From Zongyangia gallinarum (GTDB lineage Bacteria; Bacillota; Clostridia; Oscillospirales; Ruminococcaceae): 64,000 bases of DNA. The translations under genes and the position numbers were made by a program. Shown one piece after another: positions 31,976 to 40,503 of this stretch (within the stretch, counting starts at the first letter, position 1; each line of letters begins with the position of its first letter). The notes under the pieces are model-generated. The model did no database searches, was not told the origin of the DNA, and saw only the letters and a list, made by a program, of their open reading frames with translations. The stretch lies in contig CAJFQY010000005.1 in NCBI GenBank assembly GCA_904419315.1, positions 4,623 through 68,622 on the forward strand. Direction: 5' to 3'.

Positions 31976-33015
31976 AGCTGTCTCTCATCGCATTTACCTC
32001 CCGAGGAGCGGCCCTAGGGGAAAGCATTTGCCAAAGACTTATCCAAAGCGGCCATGAATGCCAGGGCTTTCTCAAGATGAAAAATAGGCCGCCGGAAAGC
32101 CGGCTTTCCCCGGTAAATATCCCCTGCAGCCAATGGGCGGGGGAGATGTTCCATCAGGTCCAAGGGCTTATTTTCGTAGGCGCCTGCGGCATCGCGGTGC
32201 GGGCCATCGCCCCTTGGGTAGCAGATAAGTCAGCCGATCCAGCGGTGGTGGCGGTGGATGAAAGCGGGCGCTTTTCCATCGCCCTTCTCAGCGGACATTT
32301 GGGCGGCGCCAATCAGTTGGCCCGGCAGGTGGCCGGGATTACAGGGGGCATACCCGTCATCACCACAGCTACGGATCTCCGGGGTGTTTTTTCGGTAGAT
32401 AGCTGGGCCAAAAGCCAGGGCTTGGCCATCGGGAGCCTTTCGGCGGCTAAAGCTGTATCGGCAGCTCTGCTGGCGGGAGAAACGGTGGGATTTCGCAGCG
32501 ATTTTCCGGTTTTGTCCCCTTTGCCTTCTGGCCTTGTGGAGAGTAAAAGCGGCCCGCTTGGCATCCATATCACCTTGCGAAGGGAAGAAGCTCCCTTTGG
32601 GCAGACCTTGACCTTGGTGCCCAGGGCGGTGACTCTGGGGATCGGGTGCCGGCGAGGGACGCAGGCCTCCGCCATCGAAAGGCTGGCGGCCCAGGCATTG
32701 GAGGAAGCCGGGATATCCTGGCTTTGTGTCGAGAAGGTCTGCTCTATTGCCCAAAAGGCAGATGAAGGGGGAATTTTAGAGTTCTGTGGACGCCGGAATC
32801 TCCCCTTTTCCACCTTTTCCGCCGCCGAACTCATGGCGCTGGAGGGGGATTTTGCCCCATCGGCCTTTGTTGAGAAGACGGTAGGGGCGGACAATGTCTG
32901 TGAGCGGGCGGCGGTCAAAGGCAGCGGCGGCAGGCTGTTCATCCAAAAACGGAGTTGTGACGGCGTTACGGTAGCCGCCGCTATCCGGGATATTCAAATT
33001 ACCTTTGAGGAGTAA
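31972..33015 (+). CDS. cbiG: Cobalt-precorrin-5A hydrolase
   Basis: CbiG opens the delta-lactone ring and releases acetaldehyde, a step specific to the anaerobic pathway. The 347-residue protein has the N-terminal half with F-V-G-A-C-G-I-A-V-R-A-I-A-P, D-P-A-V-V-A-V-D-E and L-L-S-G-H-L-G-G-A-N-Q-L-A, a linker, and the CobE-like C-terminal domain with L-G-I-G-C-R-R-G-T and a V-E-K-T-V-G-A-D-N-V-C-E-R-A-A block. It overlaps cbiF by four bases. Confidence 0.94.
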   Translation: MKLSLIAFTSRGAALGESICQRLIQSGHECQGFLKMKNRPPESRLSPVNIPCSQWAGEMFHQVQGLIFVGACGIAVRAIAPWVADKSADPAVVAVDESGRFSIALLSGHLGGANQLARQVAGITGGIPVITTATDLRGVFSVDSWAKSQGLAIGSLSAAKAVSAALLAGETVGFRSDFPVLSPLPSGLVESKSGPLGIHITLRREEAPFGQTLTLVPRAVTLGIGCRRGTQASAIERLAAQALEEAGISWLCVEKVCSIAQKADEGGILEFCGRRNLPFSTFSAAELMALEGDFAPSAFVEKTVGADNVCERAAVKGSGGRLFIQKRSCDGVTVAAAIRDIQITFEE

Positions 33016-33019
33016 ATCA

Positions 33020-33763
33020 ATGAAAATATCGGTAGTGGGCATGGGCCCAGGCAGTGAAAAAAAGATGACGCTGGAGGCCATGGACGCTTTGGAAGAATGC
33101 GATGCCATTGCGGGATACAGCGTGTATGTGAACCTAATCAAAGACCGGTTTCCCGGCAAGGAGATCATCACCACCCCCATGCGCCGGGAGGAGGAGCGAT
33201 GCCGTCTGGCGGTAGAAGCGGCTCTCTCCGGCAAACATGTGGTTATGGTGTCCAGCGGGGACGCTGGGGTATATGGCATGGCGGCGCTGATTTATGAGGT
33301 GGCCCAGGACTATGATCCCATTGAAATCCAGGTGGTGCCCGGCGTTACGGCGGCTTGCAGCGGCGCCGCTCTGCTGGGAGCGCCGCTGACCCAGGACTTT
33401 GCCGTCATCAGCCTCAGCGATCTGCTCACCCCCTGGGAGAAAATCGAAAAGCGCCTGTCCTTTGCGGCCCAGGCGGATTTTGTCCTCTGCCTTTATAACC
33501 CGGCCAGCCATCTGCGGCCTGACTATCTGCAGAGGGCATGCGATATCCTTTTGCGCTACCAGAAGCCGGAAACGGTCTGCGGTTTGGTGCAAAACATCGG
33601 CCGCCCTGGGGAACGGGCCCAGATCCTGACCCTGGAGCAGCTGAGAAACGCCGAGGCCGATATGTTCACCACCGTGTTTGTGGGCAGTTCCACCACCCGG
33701 GTAGTGGAGGGCAGGATGGTGACCCCCCGGGGTTATTTGCAGCGGGAAGGAAAGGAAGGCTAA
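33020..33763 (+). CDS. cbiH: Cobalt-precorrin-3 C17-methyltransferase
   Basis: The ring-contracting methyltransferase, 247 residues. V-V-G-M-G-P-G-S-E-K-K-M-T-L-E-A (5-20), V-S-S-G-D-A-G-V-Y-G-M-A (about 82-93), V-P-G-V-T-A-A-C-S-G-A-A, the S-L-S-D-L-L-T-P-W motif typical of CbiH/CobJ, and L-Y-N-P-A-S are seen. The ATG at 33020 follows GAGGAG by 8 bases; a TTG at 33005 lies within the preceding gene and is not used. Confidence 0.95.
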   Translation: MKISVVGMGPGSEKKMTLEAMDALEECDAIAGYSVYVNLIKDRFPGKEIITTPMRREEERCRLAVEAALSGKHVVMVSSGDAGVYGMAALIYEVAQDYDPIEIQVVPGVTAACSGAALLGAPLTQDFAVISLSDLLTPWEKIEKRLSFAAQADFVLCLYNPASHLRPDYLQRACDILLRYQKPETVCGLVQNIGRPGERAQILTLEQLRNAEADMFTTVFVGSSTTRVVEGRMVTPRGYLQREGKEG

Positions 33764-33766
33764 GAA

Positions 33767-34531
33767 ATGGCAGGGATACTCTTGTTTGGCGGCACAGAGG
33801 AAGGACATCGGCTGGCAGAAGAACTCTGCCGCCGTGGAGCACAGGTCACAGTCAGCGTGGCCACCGGCTATGGACGGGAGCTGCTACGGGATGTCCCCTG
33901 TACCCGGATTCTTGCCGGACGGCTGGGTGAAGAGGAGATGATAACCCTTCTGGGAGAGAATGATTTTTTCTGTGTCATTGACGCGACCCATCCCTATGCT
34001 GTCGAGGTATCCCAAAGGATTCAAAACGCCTGCCAAAAGACAGAGACCCCCTGTCTGCGGCTGCTCCGCGAGGATGTGGAGATGCCCGGCTCTTTGGAGG
34101 TGGCAACGGCTGAAGAGGCAGCCCGGCATCTGGAAGAAACCCAAGGCAATATCCTGCTGACCACTGGAACCAAAGAGCTGCCGGCCTTTGCAAAGATTCC
34201 CCGCCAGCGGCTTTATCTGCGCGCGCTGCCAAGCGCAGAAGCGCTGGCGTCCGCCCGGGAGGCGAATCTGGAACCCAGCCATCTTTTTCTGATGCAGGGC
34301 CCCTTTTCCACAGAGCTCAACGCCGCAGTGATGAAAAGCTGGGATATTCGTATTTTGGTGACCAAGCGCTCGGGCAAAGCCGGGGGCTTTCCTGAAAAAA
34401 TGGAAGCGGCCCGGCAAACGGGAGCACAAACTGTGGTCATCGGCCGTCCCTCGCGGGAGCGGGGGCTCAGTTGGGATGAGCTGATGGCGGTGCTGGAGGA
34501 AAGAAAATGGATCGGGGAGGAAGCAAGATGA
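33767..34531 (+). CDS. cbiJ: Cobalt-precorrin-6A reductase
   Basis: A 254-residue NAD(P)H-dependent reductase of the CbiJ/CobK family. Visible are the N-terminal L-L-F-G-G-T-E-E-G-H-R-L-A (5-17), V-I-D-A-T-H-P-Y-A (about 70-78), L-L-T-T-G-T-K-E-L, and M-Q-G-P-F-S-T-E-L-N-A with V-T-K-R-S-G-K-A-G-G-F, all family hallmarks. Its end overlaps the start of cbiET by four bases. Confidence 0.93.
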   Translation: MAGILLFGGTEEGHRLAEELCRRGAQVTVSVATGYGRELLRDVPCTRILAGRLGEEEMITLLGENDFFCVIDATHPYAVEVSQRIQNACQKTETPCLRLLREDVEMPGSLEVATAEEAARHLEETQGNILLTTGTKELPAFAKIPRQRLYLRALPSAEALASAREANLEPSHLFLMQGPFSTELNAAVMKSWDIRILVTKRSGKAGGFPEKMEAARQTGAQTVVIGRPSRERGLSWDELMAVLEERKWIGEEAR

Positions 34532-35745
34532 AACGCCGTATTTATCTCATCGGCATGGGAATGGGCCGCCCTGAGAATATGACTATGGAAGCCCGTATGG
34601 CTTTGGAGCACAGCCAGTGCATCATCGGGGCAAAGCGGCTGGTCGATTCCTTGGAAGGCTTCACAGCGCCGAAAATAAGGGCTGCTCTTACCGACGAGGT
34701 GTGCGCCGCCATAGCGGAGAACCCGCAGTTCGACCCGGTTTCGGTGGTTTTTTCAGGGGATATCGGTTTTTACAGCGGTGCAGATGCCCTGCGCAAACGG
34801 ATGGGAGAAGAGTATGCGCTCATCCCTTTGTGCGGCATCAGCAGCCCCGTCTATTTCTGCGGCAAATTGGGGCTTCCCTGGCAGGATGTGCATCTGGTCA
34901 GCGCCCACGGAAGGCAGGCAAATCCGGTGGGGGAGGTGCTCTGCCATGAAAGAGTGCTTTTTCTCACCGGCGGCCGCTGGAGGGCACAGGATATCTGTCG
35001 GGAACTTGTGAATTGGAAACTGGGCCAGTGCAAAATTTGGGTGGGAGAGCGGCTTTCCTATCCCGAGGAAAGGATAACAGCAGGCAGGGCCCAGGAGCTG
35101 GCTGACCGGGAGTTTGACCCTTTGGCGGTCTTACTGGCCCAGTGGAAGGGCACAAAGCCGGTCAAAACCGTGCCAGGGCTGCCGGATGAGTTTTTCCTCC
35201 GGGGCAGCGTGCCCATGACAAAGTCAGAGGTGCGCAGTATCTGCCTGTCCAAGCTGCGGCTAGCGCCCGGAGATATTGTCTACGATATCGGCGCCGGCAC
35301 CGGTTCGGTGGCCGTGGAATGCGCTATGGCGGCGCCCATGGGGTTTGTCTACGCGGTGGAGAAAAATCCGGAGGGCATCTCCCTCATTCGGCAAAACCGG
35401 GAAAAGTCGGGGACATGGAACCTCAAAGCTGTGGAGGGGACAGCGCCCCAGGCGCTCAGCGGGCTGCCCACCCCTGACAAGGCTTTTATCGGAGGCAGCA
35501 GCGGCAATCTGAAAGAAATCCTGATCCTTTTACAGGAGAAAAATCCTGAGGTCAGGGTGGTTTTGACCGCCATCACCTTAGAGACGGTGGGCAAAGCTCT
35601 AAAAGCTTTGGCAGAGCTTCCCTTTGATGAGGCGGAGATTGTGCAGATAGGCGTTTCCAAGGCCAAAAAGGCGGGAAATTCTCACATGATGATGGGGCAG
35701 AACCCCGTGTTTGTCATCACAGCCCAGGGCCTGGCTCATCCATGA
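34528..35745 (+). CDS. cbiET: Fused cobalt-precorrin-7 C5-methyltransferase / C15-methyltransferase-decarboxylase
   Basis: A 405-residue CbiE-CbiT fusion, equivalent to CobL. The N-terminal half is a tetrapyrrole methylase (G-M-G-M-G-R-P-E-N-M-T, V-F-S-G-D-I-G-F-Y-S-G-A). The C-terminal half (from about 205) is a class I methyltransferase with the linker P-G-L-P-D-E-F-F, T-K-S-E-V-R-S and the SAM loop Y-D-I-G-A-G-T-G-S-V-A-V-E. The start at 34528 follows GGGGAGG by 7 bases; the ATG at 34507 would lengthen it by 7 residues without support. Confidence 0.93.
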   Translation: MKRRIYLIGMGMGRPENMTMEARMALEHSQCIIGAKRLVDSLEGFTAPKIRAALTDEVCAAIAENPQFDPVSVVFSGDIGFYSGADALRKRMGEEYALIPLCGISSPVYFCGKLGLPWQDVHLVSAHGRQANPVGEVLCHERVLFLTGGRWRAQDICRELVNWKLGQCKIWVGERLSYPEERITAGRAQELADREFDPLAVLLAQWKGTKPVKTVPGLPDEFFLRGSVPMTKSEVRSICLSKLRLAPGDIVYDIGAGTGSVAVECAMAAPMGFVYAVEKNPEGISLIRQNREKSGTWNLKAVEGTAPQALSGLPTPDKAFIGGSSGNLKEILILLQEKNPEVRVVLTAITLETVGKALKALAELPFDEAEIVQIGVSKAKKAGNSHMMMGQNPVFVITAQGLAHP

Positions 35746-35759
35746 AAGGAGGCAGGGCG

Positions 35760-37133
35760 ATGCAGGTCAAACGGATTCCTAGGATCATGATCGCGGCAGC
35801 TTCCAGCGGGTCGGGAAAGACTACCCTAACCTGTGGACTGCTGCAGGCCCTTTTATCCCAGGGGCTTTCTGTCTCCTCCTTCAAATGCGGGCCCGATTAC
35901 ATTGATCCCATGTTTCACCGCAAGGTCATCGGCGCAACCTCGGGCAATCTGGACCTGTTTCTCCTGGGGGAAGCAGGGGTAAAACGGTGCCTGGGAGAAA
36001 ATGGAGGGGAAACCGACATCGCTGTGCTGGAAGGCGTCATGGGCTATTATGACGGCATAGGGCTTACTACCCGCTCCAGCAGCTATGAGGTGGCCTGCGT
36101 GACGAAAACCCCGGTGATCCTGCTCGTTGACTGCAAGGGGATGTCCCTTTCGGTGGCGGCCCTGGTGTCGGGCTTTGCAAGATTTCGGGAGGACAGCGGC
36201 ATCGTAGGAGTGATCTTAAACCGCCTGTCCCCAGCGCTGTATCCCCAGCTTAAGGACGAGGTGGAAAGGGAGACCGGCGTGGCGGTTTTGGGCTATCTGC
36301 CAAAGCTTGCGGACTGTGCCCTCGAGAGCCGGCACCTGGGCCTTGTCACCGCCGACGAGGTGGAGAACCTGCGGGAAAAGCTGGCTTGTCTGGGAAAAGC
36401 CCTTTCCCAGACGGTGGATGTAAAAGGCATCCTGCGACTGGCGGCCCAGGCCCCGCCCCTTTGCTGGGAGGAAATCCCCCAAGTGTTGGCGGCGCCGGTC
36501 TCCATTGGGGTGGCAAGGGACAGGGCCTTTTGCTTTTACTATGAAGACGCCCTGGATTGTCTGACTCGGATGGGGGCGAAATTGGTCCCCTTTTCTCCCC
36601 TGGAGGATAAGGCCCTGCCTCAAGGAATCAGCGGGTTCATCCTAGGCGGTGGATATCCGGAGCTTTATGCCCAGAAGCTTTCTCAAAACGCCTCTATGCG
36701 GGGAAGTATCCGCCATGCGATAGAAAATGGCATGCCCTGTATTGCCGAGTGCGGAGGCTTTCTCTATCTGGGAGAGTCACTGACCGGAGAGGACGGGGAG
36801 GAATATCCTATGGCGGGGGTCCTCCCCGGCCGAGGCTTTCCCACGGGACGGCTGCGGCGGTTTGGTTATCAGACTTTGGTTTCTCATGAGGACAGCCTGC
36901 TGCTGGGGAAGGGAGAATCCCTTCCCGCCCATGAGTTTCACTATTATGACAGCACTGATAATGGCCGGGGCTGTACGGCCTATAAGGCGTCCCGGCAGGC
37001 AAGCTGGGAGTGTATTCGCGCCTCCGACACCCTGTTTGCCGGTTTTCCCCACATCCATCTAGGCGGAAATCCGGATACAGCCCGACGCTTTTTGGAAAGA
37101 TGCGCTGCATTTGAAAAGAGGAGCAAGATATGA
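35760..37133 (+). CDS. cbiA: Cobyrinate a,c-diamide synthase
   Basis: Glutamine- and ATP-dependent amidation of side chains a and c. The 457-residue protein has an N-terminal P-loop A-A-S-S-G-S-G-K-T-T, K-C-G-P-D-Y-I-D-P-M-F-H (both family signatures), and a C-terminal class I glutaminase-like domain with the nucleophile in A-E-C-G-G-F-L-Y-L and a late His-rich H-E-F-H-Y-Y-D. The ATG at 35760 is 7 bases after AAAGGAGG; the ATG at 35742 lies before that site. Its TGA overlaps the cobT start. Confidence 0.94.
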   Translation: MQVKRIPRIMIAAASSGSGKTTLTCGLLQALLSQGLSVSSFKCGPDYIDPMFHRKVIGATSGNLDLFLLGEAGVKRCLGENGGETDIAVLEGVMGYYDGIGLTTRSSSYEVACVTKTPVILLVDCKGMSLSVAALVSGFARFREDSGIVGVILNRLSPALYPQLKDEVERETGVAVLGYLPKLADCALESRHLGLVTADEVENLREKLACLGKALSQTVDVKGILRLAAQAPPLCWEEIPQVLAAPVSIGVARDRAFCFYYEDALDCLTRMGAKLVPFSPLEDKALPQGISGFILGGGYPELYAQKLSQNASMRGSIRHAIENGMPCIAECGGFLYLGESLTGEDGEEYPMAGVLPGRGFPTGRLRRFGYQTLVSHEDSLLLGKGESLPAHEFHYYDSTDNGRGCTAYKASRQASWECIRASDTLFAGFPHIHLGGNPDTARRFLERCAAFEKRSKI

Positions 37134-38191
37134 TGTTAGAACAGACCCTGAAACAGATTACACCCTTGGATGAAAAGGCCATGTCAGCGGCTAGGCGCCG
37201 GTGGGATAGTATTGCAAAGCCACTGCACAGTTTAGGGCTTTTGGAAGACGCCGTGGTGAAGATCGCCGGCATGACGGGCAGCGCCCGGATCGAGCTTCAA
37301 AAGCGTGGCGTCATCGTCATGTGCGGGGACAACGGCGTAGTGGAAGAAGGGGTCACCCAGACGGATAGCTCGGTGACGGCCATCGTCACCGAGAATATGT
37401 GTACCGGCCAGACCAGTGTCTGCAAGATGGCCAAGGCGGCGGGCGCCCAGGTGTTTCCTGTAGATATCGGTGTCAGCCGGCCGGTGGAGGGCCAGGGACT
37501 CATCCAGGCCAAGGTGATGGTGGGGACCCATAACATGACCCAAGGCCCTGCCATGACGAGAGCCCAGGCGGTACAAGCCATCGAGACCGGCATCCGATTG
37601 GCAAAGGAATGCGGTGCGAATGGCTACCGCATCCTGGCCACAGGGGAGATGGGAATCGGCAACACCACTACCAGCGCCGCAGTGGCATCGGTGCTGTTGC
37701 ACCGCCCTGTAGAAGAGATGACCGGCCGGGGAGCAGGGCTATCCGACCAGGGGCTGCGGAGAAAAAAGGATGCGATTCGCCGGGCCATTGCCCTCAACCA
37801 TCCCGATCCCAGCGACCCTCTGGATGTTCTTGCTAAGGTGGGAGGGCTGGATCTGGCAGGACTTTGCGGCGTATTCTTAGGGGGAGCGGCCTGCCGTATC
37901 CCCGTGCTTATCGACGGATTTATTTCTGGGGTGGCCGCCCTTGCGGCGGCGAAGCTTTGCCCGGACGCCGCCGGCTATATGCTGGCCTCCCATGTCTCCA
38001 AGGAACCGGCGGCCCATCTGGTACTGGAAGAACTGGGGCTTTTCCCCTTCCTTACCGCGAACATGTGCTTGGGAGAGGGAACCGGCGCTGTGGCGGCTCT
38101 GCCCATCCTGGATATGGCCCTGGCCGTGTATGAGGGGATGAGCACCTTTGAGGACATTGCGGTGGAGGCTTATCAGCCTTTATCCGAGTAG
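37130..38191 (+). CDS. cobT: Nicotinate-nucleotide:dimethylbenzimidazole phosphoribosyltransferase
   Basis: Activates the lower-ligand base to alpha-ribazole phosphate. The 353-residue protein shows L-G-x-L-E-D-A-V-V-K-I-A, M-C-G-D-N-G-V-V-E-E-G-V-T-Q, the G-E-M-G-I-G-N-T-T-T-S-A-A block, G-R-G-A-G-L, and a C-terminal L-D-M-A-L. It fits the canonical family with no unusual feature. No genes for making dimethylbenzimidazole (bza or bluB) are in the window, so the native base may be different or imported. Confidence 0.95.
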   Translation: MMLEQTLKQITPLDEKAMSAARRRWDSIAKPLHSLGLLEDAVVKIAGMTGSARIELQKRGVIVMCGDNGVVEEGVTQTDSSVTAIVTENMCTGQTSVCKMAKAAGAQVFPVDIGVSRPVEGQGLIQAKVMVGTHNMTQGPAMTRAQAVQAIETGIRLAKECGANGYRILATGEMGIGNTTTSAAVASVLLHRPVEEMTGRGAGLSDQGLRRKKDAIRRAIALNHPDPSDPLDVLAKVGGLDLAGLCGVFLGGAACRIPVLIDGFISGVAALAAAKLCPDAAGYMLASHVSKEPAAHLVLEELGLFPFLTANMCLGEGTGAVAALPILDMALAVYEGMSTFEDIAVEAYQPLSE

Positions 38192-38200
38192 GAGGAAACT

Positions 38201-38728
38201 ATGCTGACCATGATCATTGGCGGCGCCGGAAGCGGAAAATCTCAGTATGGGGAGGAGCTGCTTCAAAACTGCGGCTGCGAAAGAAAAATTTACATCGCCA
38301 CCATGCTGCCCACAGGGGAGGAAGGTCAACAGCGGATCCTGCGCCACCGGGCCCAGCGGGCGGGAAAAGGTTTTGAAACTATAGAGTGCTTTACCTCGCT
38401 GGCAAAACTTCGCCTTCCAGCAGGGTGCGGGGCGCTGTTAGAGTGCGTGGGGAATCTGGCGGCCAATGAGCTCTACTCCCCCCAGGGCGCGGGGAATCTG
38501 GCGGCAGAGGCCATCACATCTGGGGTGGAAAACCTTTGCCGCCAGGCAAAAGAGGTTATAGTGGTCACAAACGATGTCTTTTCTGACGGAATCGACTATG
38601 ATGAGGGTACCGAAGCCTATCTGCGGGTGATGTCCCAGGTCCATGCCTGGCTGGCCCGGCGGGCCGATCAGGTGGCAGAGGTCGTCTGCGGTATCCCCAT
38701 CATCCACAAGGGAGGGGAGAAACAGTGA
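38201..38728 (+). CDS. cobU: Adenosylcobinamide kinase / guanylyltransferase
   Basis: A 175-residue P-loop enzyme that phosphorylates adenosylcobinamide and then forms the GDP adduct. Walker A is G-G-A-G-S-G-K-S (7-14), and Y-I-A-T-M and R-H-R-A-Q-R follow; the latter contains the histidine region that becomes guanylylated in CobU. The V-T-N-D-V-F block replaces the usual V-S-N-E-V-G. Its TGA overlaps the GTG of cobS. A second, shorter CobU-like gene lies just after cobS. Confidence 0.92.
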   Translation: MLTMIIGGAGSGKSQYGEELLQNCGCERKIYIATMLPTGEEGQQRILRHRAQRAGKGFETIECFTSLAKLRLPAGCGALLECVGNLAANELYSPQGAGNLAAEAITSGVENLCRQAKEVIVVTNDVFSDGIDYDEGTEAYLRVMSQVHAWLARRADQVAEVVCGIPIIHKGGEKQ

Positions 38729-39489
38729 AGAATCTTTGGGACTGTTTGGTGGTGGCATTTTCCACCTACAGCGCCATCCCCATGCCCCAGGTTCAGTGGA
38801 GCCAGAGAAATATGCGCTACGCCATGTGCTTTTTCCCTCTCATCGGACTCATTATCGGGGCGCTGCTTTTGGGATGGGCACAGCTTCGGAACCTGGTAGG
38901 CATCGGTCCTCTGCTTTTTGGCGCAGTGGCCACAGTGCTGCCCCTTCTCGTCACAGGGGGCATCCACCTCGACGGCTTTTGCGATACCTGTGACGCCTTA
39001 GGTTCCCACCAGCCTCGAGAAAAGAAGCTGGAAATCCTCAAAGACTCCCATGCGGGGGCCTTTGCCCTCATGGGCTGCGGCGCCTACCTGCTCCTCTCCC
39101 TAGGGCTGTGGAGCGAGATGGAGATATATTTCCCCCAGCTTGGCGTCGTGGCTTTAGGATTTGTCCTGTCCCGGTGCCTCAGCGGGCTTTCGGTGGTCAC
39201 CTTCCCCTGCGCGAGCCGGGGATTGCTGGCGGCGTTTTCCCAAAGCGCCCAGAAGAAAAGGGTGGCGGCGGTGATGCTCTGCCTGATCGTTCTCTGCGCT
39301 GCCGGCATGCTTTTGCTGGATCCCTTAACAGGCGCATTGGCACTACTCGGCAGCGGCGGATGCTTTCTTTATTATTTTGTGATGAGCCGCCGTCAGTTTG
39401 GCGGCATTACCGGGGACCTTGCAGGCTATTTTTTGCAGCTTTGCGAAATTGTGATATTAGCGGCGGTGATCATCGCCCAAAAGCTCTGA
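38725..39489 (+). CDS. cobS: Adenosylcobinamide-GDP ribazoletransferase (cobalamin synthase)
   Basis: A 254-residue integral membrane protein that joins adenosylcobinamide-GDP and alpha-ribazole (phosphate). The N-terminal F-S-T-Y-S-A-I-P-M-P block, the G-G-I-H-L-D-G-F-C-D-T-C-D-A motif (about 74-87) with the catalytic Asp residues, and D-S-H-A-G-A-F-A are clear. Six or so hydrophobic helices alternate along the sequence. The start is GTG at 38725, overlapping cobU by four bases. Confidence 0.94.
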   Translation: MKNLWDCLVVAFSTYSAIPMPQVQWSQRNMRYAMCFFPLIGLIIGALLLGWAQLRNLVGIGPLLFGAVATVLPLLVTGGIHLDGFCDTCDALGSHQPREKKLEILKDSHAGAFALMGCGAYLLLSLGLWSEMEIYFPQLGVVALGFVLSRCLSGLSVVTFPCASRGLLAAFSQSAQKKRVAAVMLCLIVLCAAGMLLLDPLTGALALLGSGGCFLYYFVMSRRQFGGITGDLAGYFLQLCEIVILAAVIIAQKL

Positions 39490-39502
39490 AGGAGGAAGTG
39501 GA

Positions 39503-39895
39503 ATGCGTCTGATTGTGGGAGGCAGGGGCCAGGGAAAGCGGGCTTATGCCCTTCAGCTTGTCGGCTGCGGGGAAGAGGATGTAGTGGATGGGGGAGACTG
39601 CTCCCTTCAGGATATCTGCCGCTGCCGGATTTTTGACGGGCTTCACCGGTGGGTGCGCCGGGAGCTGGAAGCAGGACGGGATCCGTGGCCGGCACTTGTG
39701 GAAGCTATGGAGAGCAATCCGGATATGGTCATCCTCTGCGATGAAGTTGGCTGCGGAATTGTGCCCATAGAACCTTTCCAGCGCCAGTGGCGGGAGGAAA
39801 CCGGACGGATTTGCTGTAAGCTGGCCCAGCCGGCCCGGCAGGTACAGCGGGTATACTGTGGCATTGCCGCCACCCTCAAGGAGGAGAAGCGTTGA
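39503..39895 (+). CDS. Short CobU-like P-loop protein
   Basis: A 130-residue protein that reads as a shortened CobU/CobP relative. The P-loop is G-G-R-G-Q-G-K-R (6-13), where Arg replaces the Ser/Thr after the invariant Lys. Later C-D-E-V-G-C-G-I-V-P and R-Q-W-R-E-E-T-G-R correspond to the V-S-N-E-V-G-W-G-I-V-P and F-R-D-E-x-G blocks of CobU. The part of CobU that holds the guanylylated histidine is missing. It is between cobS and cobC, overlapping cobC by four bases, so it is made with the pathway. It may be a kinase-only or regulatory paralog; this is inference. Confidence 0.72.
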   Translation: MRLIVGGRGQGKRAYALQLVGCGEEDVVDGGDCSLQDICRCRIFDGLHRWVRRELEAGRDPWPALVEAMESNPDMVILCDEVGCGIVPIEPFQRQWREETGRICCKLAQPARQVQRVYCGIAATLKEEKR

Positions 39896-40503
39896 ACATC
39901 TATCTTTTGCGCCATGGGATGACCCAAGGCAATCTGGAAAGACGATATATCGGGCGCACTGACGAGCCTTTGTGCGAGCAAGGCAGGCTGTTGGCACAGG
40001 GGCTTGGAGTCAGGCTGGGAAAAAGCGGCGTACAGGAGGTTTGGACAAGTCCCCTCCTCCGCTGCCGCGAGACAGCCTCTCTTGTCTTTCCGGGGCAGAA
40101 TCAGCGGGTAGAAAATGACTTCCGGGAATGCGATTTCGGGGAGTTTGAGTATAAAAACTACGAAGAACTCAAAGAAAATCCTCGATATCAGAGATGGCTT
40201 TCCTCTGGAGGGGCTCTGCCCTTTCCCGGCGGTGAGAGCAGGGAAGACTTTTGCGCCCGCTGCCGCAGGGCTTTTTCCAGAGCGGTGGAGACGCTTCAGA
40301 CAAGGGGGATTGAGCGAGCGGCATTTGTGGTTCACGGCGGCACCATCATGGCCATCCTCTCCGGGTTTGGACAGCCGAGACAGGATTATTACCACTGGCA
40401 GGTGGAAAACTGCGGCGGTTATCTGGTGGAGCTTGGCCGGGGAGGGCTGGTGGCAGAAGGCTGCCGGATTGTAGAAAAAATCGGGGAGGAAAGGCCATGG
40501 TGA
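39892..40503 (+). CDS. cobC: Alpha-ribazole phosphatase (histidine phosphatase family)
   Basis: A 203-residue phosphoglycerate-mutase-like phosphatase that removes the 5' phosphate of alpha-ribazole phosphate or of the finished nucleotide loop. The N-terminal L-L-R-H-G-M-T-Q-G-N (5-14) has the catalytic His; R-Y-I-G-R-T-D-E-P-L, S-P-L-L-R-C-R-E-T, E-C-D-F-G-E-F-E and V-H-G-G-T-I-M (second His) follow. It starts at a TTG (39892) overlapping the previous stop, with AAGGAGGAG upstream. Confidence 0.92.
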   Translation: MNIYLLRHGMTQGNLERRYIGRTDEPLCEQGRLLAQGLGVRLGKSGVQEVWTSPLLRCRETASLVFPGQNQRVENDFRECDFGEFEYKNYEELKENPRYQRWLSSGGALPFPGGESREDFCARCRRAFSRAVETLQTRGIERAAFVVHGGTIMAILSGFGQPRQDYYHWQVENCGGYLVELGRGGLVAEGCRIVEKIGEERPW

